Assembly: GCA_963920575.1 (NCBI GenBank)
Contig: OY986971.1
Location: 9,426,779 to 9,490,778, forward strand
Reading direction: 5' to 3'
DNA length: 64,000 bases
Origin: Narthecium ossifragum
Lineage: Eukaryota; Streptophyta; Magnoliopsida; Dioscoreales; Nartheciaceae
The notes under the pieces are model-generated. The model ran no database searches and was not told the origin of the DNA. It was given only the letters and a program-made list of their open reading frames with translations. Below, in pieces: positions 21,401 through 33,400 of the stretch (position 1 is its first letter; every line of letters starts with the position of its first letter). Position numbers and translations under genes: made by a program.

Positions 21401-24400
21401 GCCACTGCTCTCTCTCTCTCTTCTTCCTTCTTTTTCTCTCTTGTTGCCCCGTGACCCTCTTCAGTCTTCACTCCTTACCTACCCCCGACCCCGGGATCGC
21501 GACTCCTACCTACGCGGCTCCTCCTCTCCTCCGGCTCCGGCTCCCCTCCGGTTCCAGCTCCTCCCCTCCGCCTCCAGCCCCCCTCCGTCTCCGACTCCTC
21601 CCCTTCGGCTCCGGCTCCTCTTATCCGACTCCGGCTCTTCCTCCCCTCCTCCCCTCCGGCTCCGGCTCCGTCTCCGCCTCGTCCTCCCCCTCGACTCCAC
21701 CAAATTCTTGGGCGCTACTATCTTTTCCAAATTTGATTTAAAAAGTGGCTATCACCAAATTCGGGTTCGTCTAGGGGATGAATGGAAGACTGACCAAGGA
21801 TGGTTTGTACGAATGACTAGTGATGTCTTTTGGGTTATCCAATGCTCCAATTACTTTCATTCGAGTCATGACTCAAGTACTCCGACCTTTCATGGGAAGA
21901 TTCTTGATCGTGTACTTTGATGATATTCTCATCTGTAGTCAATCCAGGGAGCAGCATCTGACCCATCTTTGGCAAGTATATACCATTTTGAGGACAAAAA
22001 GTTTATATGCTAATCTCAAGAAGTGCTTATTCCTCACCGCTTGTGTGGATTTATTGGAATATATTGTCTCTTTTGATGGGTTAGTGGCTGACCCTAACAA
22101 AATTAAAGCAATCATTGAATGCCCCGAGCCAAAACCCATCAATGATGTACGTAGTTTTCATGGACTTGCCACTTTCTATAAACCTTTCATCAAGGGGTTC
22201 AGTACGATGATGGCCCCCTTGACGGACTGCCTCAAACTGAGTGAGTTTTGCTAGACGAAGGTTGCTGCGGCAGCCTTCCAAGACATCAAGCAATAAATGA
22301 CACAGCCCCCGGTGATGCGTCTCCCAGACTTAGCCAAATGTGATGCGTCTGGCATTGGCATTGGAGGAGTGCTAAGTTAAGAGCGACATCCAGTCGCCTT
22401 TTTCAACGAGTAGGTCAAAGATGTCAAACAAAAATATTCCACGTATGACAAGGAGTTTTACGCTGTGATCCAAGCCCTGCGATATTGGTGACACCACCTC
22501 CTCCTGTAGGAGTTTGTCCTGTACTCCGATCACGAGACCTTGCGTTTCCTCAACTCCCAAAAGAAATTGAACCCTCGACGTGTTCACTGGGTTGAATTCC
22601 TTCAGGAGTACACCTTTGTCCTGAAACACCGTTCGAACGTTGTGAACAAGGAAACCAATGCATTGAGTCGGCGACTCGCCGTACTTTCCGCAACGAGTAC
22701 TAAAATCACTTGTTTAATTGACTCAAAGAAGACCGACTCTTGTCCAGAATGGCACACTTCCTCCCTTGCACCAAAACTTCTGATGCCTCTAAGGTCCGCT
22801 CGCATTTATTTCGATGAGATCATTGAGTTATGTGGTCTTCCTAAAACCATCGTGTCGGATCAGGATGTCCGTTTCACAAGCTACTTTTGGAAAACCCTTT
22901 GGCATCTAGTGGGTACTAAACTTAAGTTTTCTACTGCCTATCACCCTCAAACCGATGGCCGAACCGAAGTCATAAATAGGAGTCTTGGTAACCTCCTGGG
23001 ATGTGATCGTTCCTTGTGCTCAATTTGCCTATAACAACTCCCTTAACAGATCCATTGGTATAAGTTCTTTTGAGGTCGTGCATGGTTACAGGCCCAGATA
23101 GCCTTTAGATCTCTTGCCATGTCACCTTATGTTAAAATTTTGACTCCGCACATGCATTTGCACGCTATATTCATGATTTGCATCAAGACAACAACAAGAA
23201 AATTCACACAAGTAATACTCAATAAAAATTACATGCTGATTCTCATAGGCGTTTTAAAGAATTTCAAGAACAGGATTATGTGATGATTCATATTCGACGT
23301 GAGCGTTTTCCTTCGGGGTCCTCTCATAAATTGCAGCCTCGTAGTGCTGGACCTTTCAAAGTGTTGCATAAGGTATGGTCAAATGCTTATGTTATTGGCA
23401 TTCCTCCTGATTATGGTATTTGCTCCACATTTAATATTGAAGACTTGGTTGCCTATCATAGCCCGTCCGCTATTCCATACGACCCTTTCACTCCACCCCT
23501 CCTCCACCTGATGATATCATTGTTCTTGACCCTACCCCTTTGCCTCTGCCGCCTACACAACTAGAGTCTATTGATGCTATTTTAGATGAGCAGCTAGTTT
23601 CTACCCATAGTGGTGGTGCTCAGCGCTTCCTAGTTTGTTGGCGCGGGCGTCCAGACATTGATGCCACGTGGATCACCCGTGAAGAGTTGCAGCAGCTCGA
23701 CCCAGATCTCTTGGAGTACCATCAGAGCAACACCGTGCACCCCTCGACATGTTGTGTTCTTCTTATCCCGGGAGAGTTGGTCGGGACACCAGATCTATAC
23801 TGCCCATTACACGAGTCTGTAGGCGGTGCCAGGGACTCATCCAACCACTCTCACTATGGCTGGATGATTACATATGATATGTGCGCCACTTATGTTGTTT
23901 TGGACTTGATCTATATGCTTATTAGGTTTGTATTTCCTACTGTTGTTATTTGCACTTGAACCATTAGTCATGGTCAAGTCATGTTTTGTTTTGGACTTGA
24001 ACCATTAGGCATGGTCAAGTCATGTTCCCTATCTTGTATAAGAGGGAACTTAGTCTTGTATGAGCATTATTGATGATGTGATGACATATTTGCTTCATCT
24101 CCCTGACTCTCTCTCGGTTCTTCTCGTTCTCCCTTCTCTTCCCTAACTCTTTCTTCCTCCTTCCTCCCTCTTCCCTTCCCCTGCTAGCTCCCTTTCAGTC
24201 ACCTGTATCAATAAGCTTCTTAGGATCCACTTGTTTAAAGTTAAGTGGGAGGCTGAAAGGACTGAAATGTGATGGCAAGGAGTATACACAAAGCAACAAA
24301 CAATTACCAAGCATTGGATGCTAATAGTGCGCTCTTCTATATGGGTAATTTTCTTCTTGAGTTCAGAGTGTTGAATAATACTTAGTTGTTATTCTGATGC

Positions 24401-27400
24401 AAACATTGTCTAACCTCAATGTTATATATGAGTTCTTTGCCTCAAATCATGCAATGGCAAAAACAAATGCAGCAAGAATATCATTTATTCCGATTGAAAG
24501 AATCAATAAGCAACATGATTAACTTTGTAAGGTTGTCAAGTATTTTGTGCTACAATGTGACAACCTGAGAATCGATCTTCTTCTGATTCCCAAATGTGAA
24601 GGGTGCTGTATGAATTCTAGTTTTTGTTTAGAGTATAATCTAAATTGATGAGCTTGGTATAGTTTAGTTTAGCAACTTGTGGAGACATAGCAGCTTTTTT
24701 AGTAAGCTTATACTCAGATTTGTAGTTTTCACGATATGCTATGGTCTAGGGAATTTTCTTGTAAAAGGACTCTTCAGTCTTACTGGACCCCTCTTCTATC
24801 CAGTCAAGTTTCCACACCAAGTTACCTATACGTGCATGCTGACACCTTGCATCACATGCATGTTGACACCCTGCAAGCTCATGAGTTTCTTTTCTTGATA
24901 AGTTTTTCCTTCTATGAGCAAAACATTTCCTCTCTTGGCCAACTTTTCTACTCCGAGCTTATCAATATAAGCTGAAATCTGAATTTCAGAACTAGCAGAT
25001 TTTCTGAGGCAAATCGACACACTTGTCTTCTCAATTTTTATGTTTTCTTACTATGTGTAACCTCTTCTAGCTTTCCTTCCCCCATAAAATTCTATGGTTG
25101 CTGTGGTGGTTTCTACTCCAGTAGTAATTGAAGATCTTGTCCATAACCACCTTAATTATTGCTGAAAAGGCAGCATGAACAGCAAAGACAGAGAAATCTA
25201 TGGTTGATTCCTATTAACTTTCTTATACCTGCTGCTACCCTTCTTATCTATTGATTCTTTCCATGCTGCTACCTTTCTCTTCTCTACTTCATCCATTTAG
25301 GACAATCACGACCATTGAAGGGCTAGTAGTAATAGAGGGGTTAGTGAAAGGAGTTCTAATAGTCAAAGGTTAACTAGGTATTCTTATTGTTACGATTTCA
25401 GCTTCTCGTAACTCTTCTCAGGCCAAGTTCGGATCCTAGGTAGTCCTAATGGTAGGGTTTGGTCAAAGAAAGAAGAAGGAATCTAGGGTTTAAGGAAGGC
25501 AGGAGGCTTTGAATGGCTAGCAATAGGTCTAGGGTTTGGATTACATTTAAGATTGATAGGGAACCTAGGGTTGAGATTAGATCTAGGCGCCATGCATGGC
25601 TAAGATTAATTATGTTATTGGTAACATAAATAACCTGCTGGGTTAGGCTGGTCTTGGGTTAAGTAAACCAATTAGGATTCACTTATGATGAAGGGTTAGG
25701 ATTATATATAGGTGGATAAGGTGAATAGGAGAGAGGGATTAACTAGGGTTTGGATGAGAGGATTTAGGATCAGCTTGATTAGGATACCTGGGACCCGGAT
25801 TAGTTGGGAACGTATTGGGTATGACAAACTAGAAGGGGCCAGGTCAAGGGAGGTGTGCGATCTAGGTTTAGGTTGGGCATTGGTTAAGTAGGAAATGATT
25901 GGAGTTAACTAGGTAATTAAGGAAAGGGTAACTAGGGTTAAAGTTTAGGATCAGTTCCTACTAGATCTAGGTGACGTGGTTATCCTAGGGCGAGTAGGAA
26001 GGATGCAAGGGTGCAAGGGTGCAAGGGTTTGGGTGAATACGTGTAGGGTTGCGGGTTTCCTGGTCGGCTCGAATCTAAGGGAAGAAGAGGCTTGGGCGTA
26101 TGTTGGTATGGGTGAGAAGTTAGGAAGAGGGAAAGGGGCTCGGGTGATCTAGGATGGACGGTTGAGAACTTGGGTAGGGTTGAGAAGTGGAGAAGAAGAG
26201 AGAACGTTGGTGAAGTCAAGGGAACGTTGAGCAGAGGCTATGCCGGTAGCGGAAAAGTAGACTGGCGAGGGTGAAGGTGATCGATGGCGTCGATTGAAGA
26301 GAACTTCCTAGGAGAGGAACTCAGCGTAAGATAACTCTTTGTTGGAGGTCAGGCCCCCCAAGATACAAAATATCCCTCATAATAATAATTCATTGCTTGG
26401 TTGAAAAATACAAAGGAGTACTAGGCCTTATATAGACCTCAACGAGTCCTAGTTCCAATCCTACCACGAACCAACAAAAGGCCTTCTTGCTAAAAGAGCA
26501 ATGAAGGAGTCTTAGTACAACTCTAGAAAGCAGACTACTAATAATAATGTCAGGAAACAATCCAACCTATTCAAACTAGGAAAGAAAGTAAGATAGGCTA
26601 GTAGGGAACTAGGGAACCTAGTCCTACTAGAGGGTTGACAGGCCTAGGTTGGATTGGACCACCTTGGCTGTGGATCCTTATGCACACCGGATCAAGTCCA
26701 ATCGGGTCGGGTTGAGTCCGATCCGTAACACTTACGGCATGTTTGGTTCGCACAAGGAATAAGGGTGGGAATGGGAATGGGATTAAAAATGGGAATGGAA
26801 TGGGAATGGGATTAGGAATGTGTTTTTACCAAGGTGATTTTGTGATATCAGGATTGGGAATAGGAATGAAGCATTACCGTGTTTGGTATATAAACAGAAG
26901 CCCGGGAATAGAATAGGAATGAAGTACACATGACTAAAATACCCTCCTTTTTTTCTTTTATTTGTAATTTTTACGATGAGAGAAAATTGTAGATACATGT
27001 GAACTAAGCTAGACAAACAAAAACACCTTCTCTTTGTACATAAAATTCATTCAATGCATATTTCAACTCTTCTCTTTTCTACAATGGAAGTTGGAAATTA
27101 GCAAAAGCTTTGATTCTTGATAGAAATCCTTTGACAAGAACGCTACTATTTTGTAAGTACGTAAAGCAAAGACAACAATCATGAAAACAAACCAAAAGAA
27201 ATGAAGATGGGAGTTTAATTAGTTCTTAAATCCCATGCATCAACTGTAGTTTATCATGACCTAGCTATATGATGTATGTGTATATCTATCTATTTCCTCT
27301 TGTTCTTGCTTCCCAACAAGAGAGTCACGTAGAAAAGGATCCTGAAGAAGAAGCCTCAGGCCACTGTCACCCAGAAACAGTCCCACTTGAGCACCTTGGA

Positions 27401-30400
27401 TTTCGTGTCGGCGGGGAGGGCGCCGAGCGGCGTGGTGTCGAAGATCTGAGCGCCTGTGACGAAGCACTTGTTAGTGTAGCTGAACTCGTTCTGCAGCACT
27501 CCTTCGTACGGGTACTTCACCAGAGAGAGGTAGTGGAACCAAATCCAGTAGTCGGGGATTCGGTCCCGGGTGATGAAGAAGCCGCTGAAGAGCAGGTAGT
27601 ATGCTAGGATGGCCACCACCACCACGTTGCCGATCATGACCTGGGACACCACGCCGGAGAGGAACGTCACGAAGGAGCTCCCAGCCCAGAAGGAGGCGAG
27701 GATAATGAGGAAGAAGAAGAGGAACCCCGAGGAGCCGCCGGCGAGGCCGATGGCGAAGAATGTGGTCACCGCGAAGGTGATGGACAGGAGGACCAAAGAG
27801 GGGAGGCCGACGATGGAGTTGGAGAGGACGTAGGACGACGCGCCGGTTGAGGTGGGGTCGGCGTGCACCGGGGTCTTCGCCAAGGGGGCCCTGTGCGGCC
27901 TGGACTTGAACAGAGCTCCCGTGCGTCGCTGTCGGAGGAGAGAACAGGGGAGGAGAAGAGAACAGGGGAAGAAGAGATGGACAGGGAGGAGAAGAGGGAT
28001 AGGGAGGGAGAAGAAGAGATGCACCGTCCCTCTCGGCGTCGATCAGCCGGAGGCTGAAGAGCAGCGGCCGGTACAAAAGCTTGGTGCACAGGGCAGTGCT
28101 AAACCCGGAGAAGAGAAACAGGGGAGGAGAAAGAGGGGCGCGGAAGAGAGAAGAGGGAAGATGGACGCGGAAGAGAGAAGAAGAGAAGGGAGTAGGGAGA
28201 CAGGGAAGAGAGAAGAGAAGAAGAAGAGGGAAGAGGGAAGAGGGAAGATGGACGCGGAAGAGAGAAGGGTGATGGGGAAGAGAGAAGAGAAGAAGAAGAG
28301 GGGAGAGGGAAGAGGACGGGGAAGAGAGAAAGAGAAGAAAAGGAGAGAAGAGGGGAAGAGGGACGCGCCCGATCAGGGTAGTTTAGTAATTTAACTTTCT
28401 ATTCCCTTCATCGTCCGGAACGGAATGAACCATTCTGGGGTATGAGATGGGAATGGTCTATTCCCAAGTTGTCAGGAATGAAGCATTCCATTCCCGACGT
28501 TAAGTGTCAACCAAACATGGGAATGGAATTTGACCAGGGAATTGACCATTCCATTCCCATCATTTTTGTCCAACCAAACATGTCATTATGGATTCAGGTT
28601 CTAATCACAATCAGCTAAGGGATAACATGAGATTTCGATAACTGTGTGTTCCGGTCAGAAAGTAAGTAGTTTAGTGCTTCGGTATTTCTTTTGTTGAAAT
28701 TCCATTACTTAGAAACTTTGCTGCCTTATATCCTATGTGATTGATGAAGAGATTTTCTATATGGATGATTGCAGTGTCAATGATGTACTATGCATATTCA
28801 CGTATGCTGAATAATTGTAGGTATTCTCAACGTATTAAAAACTCCCACAAGCTTGTGAACAGCACGGTACTGTAGCTACTGAATGAAGTCCTTAAGGGAC
28901 ATAGTGCAACCGAGTTGACTTTTAGAGGGAGCAAATACGGTGAGGAATCAAAAGGGAACTTCCAAATGACTTTAATGAGAGAGTCGCTCCTCCTTAGGCC
29001 AAAGGAGGGGTCATAGTCCCAAGTTGGGGGACCGCACAACCCTGTCATATGGGGCGAAATCATATGACAACAAGTACTAAGCAGTGGGATGTTTTCCTCA
29101 TACACATGAACTTTGAAGGAATTGTTTTTCACATGTATGTTTTATAGCTTTGTTATGTTTTCATGTTGATTTGGAGTTATTGTTGCCTTGCATATGAAGC
29201 TCTCAGATTACTTTACGATTTTCCTTCCAGAGTCAACTATCCTACGCACTGTGTATGACTCACCCCAATCATACAAAAATTTTCAGATGTGATGGTGAAG
29301 GGTAAGATCATCTAGCGATAACAAAGTGTGAGAAATGTGATTAGAGGGTCTCTTTTTGGATGTAGGTATGAATATAGTGTAATAGTTTAATGATGTACTC
29401 GATGTATGATAGTGATGAATGATGTGAGTACATTTTGGCTTGTGAATGAAGACTTTAGGTATACATATATGTTTGGGCATGTATAGTAACCAAAATGTTT
29501 GATGAATAGTTGCTCTGGTTCAAAATAAAGTGATGTGTTAAAGGTATTGAAGGTAGTTAAATCGTTATTATGATGGTAATATGACATTGGAATCTGAGGT
29601 TGTGACAGGTCTACTATGTAAATATGTTTATTGATGACATTACGACCGGATGATTCCAATGAGAGAGTGGCACAATAGGCCTTGATACTTGGTACTAACC
29701 CATGCTGGTGGCAAAAAGCTAGTAGGAGAGGGAGCAAAGAGTTTGTGCTGATTGTCGAGTATAGACGCTGTGTAAGTACTAGGCGATAGTGCTGGATGGC
29801 ATACAATGTCTCCCAATACTGTAATCCAAAGATGAATCTGGTTTATATATTTTTTAAATGGTGCCGATATATTACAGAATATGTTCAATCTCGACAGCAT
29901 CTGTCAAAATGATATGTGCTATAGGGCTTTAGATATCATTGTGCATAAAATGATGGCTATTATAACATTATGAAAAAAAAGCAATTTTTTTCCTAGGTCT
30001 CCGGTTTTAAGTAGGCTCAATAGGCATAGCATTTGTTACTATGAAAAAAAAAACACAAGAAAGCCAAACTCAGACGAAAGCTGAATATTGTGTGAGCGCC
30101 AGCTTAGTATGTTGCTTCCTTAGCATTTGTTATGAGATCTTTTAAGCTGCTAAAAAATAATGATTGCATAAACCGCTCCTTATACATGTGGAAATTATTA
30201 TCATAGTATTTGAGACATGACTAATTTGGAGCTGTATTTATTGGCTTTCTTTCCTTCAACATGGTTGAACCTTCATTTCACTTCTTTGTCTCGGTGAAGG
30301 TGGGAGACGAGAGTAAAGCGAGGGAGACGTCATCTACAAGTTTTGTGGGAACAAAGGGAGTGTGGTTGAGTGAATTCACTAAGGGTGCATTTGACACCGC

Positions 30401-33400
30401 CGGATCCCGGTGGATCCGTGGGATCCGGCGTTTGGATAACGCCGGATCCCCGCGTGGATCCCGGAAATCGGGATCCGCCCTTAGGCGGATTGGAATCCGC
30501 TCCGGCGGATTCTGCGGATCCCATTCCGCGGATCCCGCGGATCCGCCGGAGCCAAACGCCCCCTAAAAGAGGGATTGGAGGAACTAGTACACTTTAAAAC
30601 TACTGATGCATTCACAGCAGTTCTCCTCGAATACTCTAACATCCTATCTAATGGATAGTGTGAGGGAAGGAAGGGTGCACTAAAGCCTGACTCACCAAAC
30701 TTCAATAATCTGCTTGCTGACTATTTTGCTTCCCTGCATATTCCGGTTGCCGTAACTGGTACAAGCAACCATGAAAAGCGTGTGCCAACAACACTAGGCA
30801 CAATAGTCGTTGATGAGTCACATTTTATATCTATTTAAACCCCTTAACTAAGCTTTGTTAGCCCGAGAGCATTTGTATTTAATAGGTTTTTATTTAATTT
30901 CAGGAATTATCATGAGAAAAGAATATTAGTTCAAAAATCAGCCAAGAAGACAAAACAAAGAAAAATCTGCAAACAATCAGCGATCGATCAGCCCAGCAAT
31001 TGGTGATCAATCGGACTCAGTGACCCAGCCTGATCTAAACCGACTATGAGTTGTTTTTTGAGGTTGTAATCCTATTTTCAGGGTTTCCCTATAAATAACA
31101 CTAGGTCGAGTTTTGGGAATCTTGGGGATCATTTGAGAAGTAAGAAAGAGAGAAGTTAGGGTTCGGAGCAAGACCACTTCTCAAGAAGACACATGGCTTT
31201 CTTCCTTGACCTCACGGCTGCCATCCCAAGGATGAGTAGTTAATTCTTCTACTCAGGGATTACATGAAGCCGTAGCCTAATTTCCAGTCTTCGTTGGTTT
31301 GATTCTTGTATTCTTCTTCTTTGGACATGATTACATGAGTTTGGATTGATTTTCTTAATGAAAAACCTTCATTATGACTTTATATGCATATGTACTTTCT
31401 GTGATTGTATACATAGTCTCATGTAATGGTTTTCATGTGATTTAGGGTTTCTTCTGAGATAGTCTATGCTATGCAAGTATGAATTGTGCCAAGGTCATTA
31501 AGAGTAGAATAATTTAAAATAGTCGTAGGACCAAAAAAGGCGGTTCATGCCAAGTCAGATAGATTATGCCATTAGGATTCTAAATCTTATTTCTGGATTA
31601 TGGGTATTCTTGTAGCTACACGATTCACTATGTTTTAAGAAGAGAATATGAAAGATATTTATTCTGCAATTGTGGCTTTTTCTCCATGCAGTTTATCTGA
31701 ATTTGTTCTGTTGGTTTACTTTGGCAAACATTGTTACATGATGCAGATCAGAGCAATGCAGTCTAGGAAGAAACCTGGCGTTGTAATAAACATTGGATCT
31801 GCTGCAGGACTTTATCCACAATATTTTGACCCTATTTACTCTGCATCCAAAGGTTTGTTACTGTTAGCTTTTTGGCTCTGACCTTCTGTTATTCGGACTC
31901 GGTGCTTCTTTTAAGTTGCAAGCTAAGAAGAATATCATAATCTTGAAGTGATGATATCAAAGAAGGGGAAAAGAGGAAATGGTGATTAGTGTAATTTCCA
32001 TGAACAAATGGTGGACTTATATCATTGCTTAAACCAAATTCACCTTCATCTACGTGATGATGTTAAACCAATTCACCTTGAAGCATATGAGAAATACTAT
32101 CTAATGTTTCTTAGTGGACAATCTAAGCGCATAGACCTTTGATATATGCCTGTTGCCTCTATCAACAAACTTCTTGTGACAGGAATACTATAACTCAATC
32201 GCTGACTAACTGCAAAAGATATGTATTTGGCATATTTGGTTGCCGTACGTTAATATTCTCATATTTGTTGCTACAAAGATATCTGAAACTGCTTCTAGTT
32301 TTTTGAAGTTAATATTTAATGATAACAACAAGTGGATTATATTGACGAGGGGCTAGTAAGAAGAATAATGGGCTAGTGTTCGTCATGAACAAAAGATGGA
32401 CATGTGATGAACCATTTATTTGTTGCTCTAGTTGAGAGAATGTATATGAATAACCTTGATGTATTGTTCTGAACTTTATTATAGCTGAATGGAATGTTTT
32501 CTTTTTGAAGAAGATTAAGGACAATTTGTTGCGTGCTTTTTATCATGATCCTTCTTTTCACTAGCTTGAATAGTGTCATTTGTCTTTTGTTTATTCATAT
32601 TTTCATTTCTTCTCGGGTAACATAGCCAATCTGGTCTCTAAACATGGAGTTTTTTAGACCTTTGCTTGTATATTGAACTCGGTTCTGTCGCATATTTGAA
32701 CATTTTGCTCAAAAGCCGTACAATGTGGATCTTTCTCAGAAATAATATTTTACAGGCGGTGTTGTCATGTTCACTAGGTCGCTTGCTTCATTAAGACGTG
32801 AAGGAATACGAATCAATGTGCTTTGCCCTGAGGTAAGATATTTGGTAGTGATGTCGGATCACCTATTCTATTGTTTTACATGATTTTCTTTCATTTGGCT
32901 TTAGCAATATGTTTAACAGGGACTTGTTCTTAGGAAAGTAATGTTGCGGCTTATGAGTTTATTGATAGAAACATGGTTGTGTTTCAAGGATAGATTGTAC
33001 AAGATTTATTCTTTCAATAGAATAATGATTCCGTTTTAGATGGTAATTTGATAATAAACTCAACTGCATCTATGTCATTTTATTTTCATAAAAATCTAAT
33101 ACTGTTTGATTCCGTCACTTTTAAAGCTGATCTAAACTCTGATTGTTAAGGTACATAGTTACATGGCGCATACATCATAAGCATTGATGTACGTGCGGTG
33201 TTTTACAATCCGATTCACCTGGAACACACCACTTCAACATGTTGTCAGAAAGGTAAATGGTTAGTATCGCTGCAGAGCAGTATTTGGGTGAGGTTTGGGA
33301 AAGCTGCCCTAAATGTGCCTCCGTCTTTTCGCATATATGTGCTTCAGTAAAGTCAGTACCCTAGACACTGAGTACTTTTGTTAAGTTGAAAAAGGAAAAT

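Larger units (their letters stand above)
18120..24215 (+). mobile_element. Full-length but decayed Ty3/gypsy chromovirus
   Basis: Two similar LTRs (18125-18553 and 23775-24210) flank an internal region, and the 5-bp duplication ataag is found on both sides (18120-18124 and 24211-24215). The order is LTR, PBS, gag-like remnant, reverse transcriptase, RNase H, integrase, chromodomain, LTR, as in chromoviruses. A hAT-type BED-finger fragment sits in the gag/protease region. Protease was not found, and many stops are present. Confidence 0.88.
26735..28585. mobile_element. Pack-type Harbinger/Tourist MITE carrying an ABCG transporter exon
   Basis: The ends cggcatgtttggtt and aaccaaacatgtca form inverted repeats sharing catgtttggtt, followed inside by ggaatgggaatgg-type blocks facing each other. 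The target duplication is tta (26732-26734 and 28586-28588), the PIF/Harbinger signature. The 1851-bp interior holds the C-terminal exon of a plant ABCG half-transporter on the minus strand and a purine-rich gaagagagaagag repeat (27940-28370). No transposase is present, so it is non-autonomous and matches the Pack-TYPE idea of gene-fragment capture. Confidence 0.85.
30260..31590 (+). pseudogene. Unidentified coding relic interrupted by a MITE and an LTR
   Basis: Three pieces read like diverged protein sequence on the + strand. Near 30261-30380 there is [20 protein letters not shown]; after the [24 protein letters not shown]; after a shift, [20 protein letters not shown] and TTLGTIV. Removing the LTR at 30811-31518 and one copy of the repeated atagtcgt joins the last piece in frame to [16 protein letters not shown] and a stop. 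So a coding-like sequence existed here before both insertions. I do not recognise the family; it may be a captured gene piece or an old transposon gene. Confidence 0.45.

Noticed and set aside
21385..21920. Pro/Ser-rich open frames of 118 and 159 codons
   Set aside because: They come from a ctccggctc repeat; only the last part, in one frame, belongs to the chromovirus RT.
27852..28394. 180-codon + strand open frame
   Set aside because: It consists almost only of Glu, Arg, Lys and Gly from a gaagagagaagag repeat and overlaps the antisense ABCG fragment.
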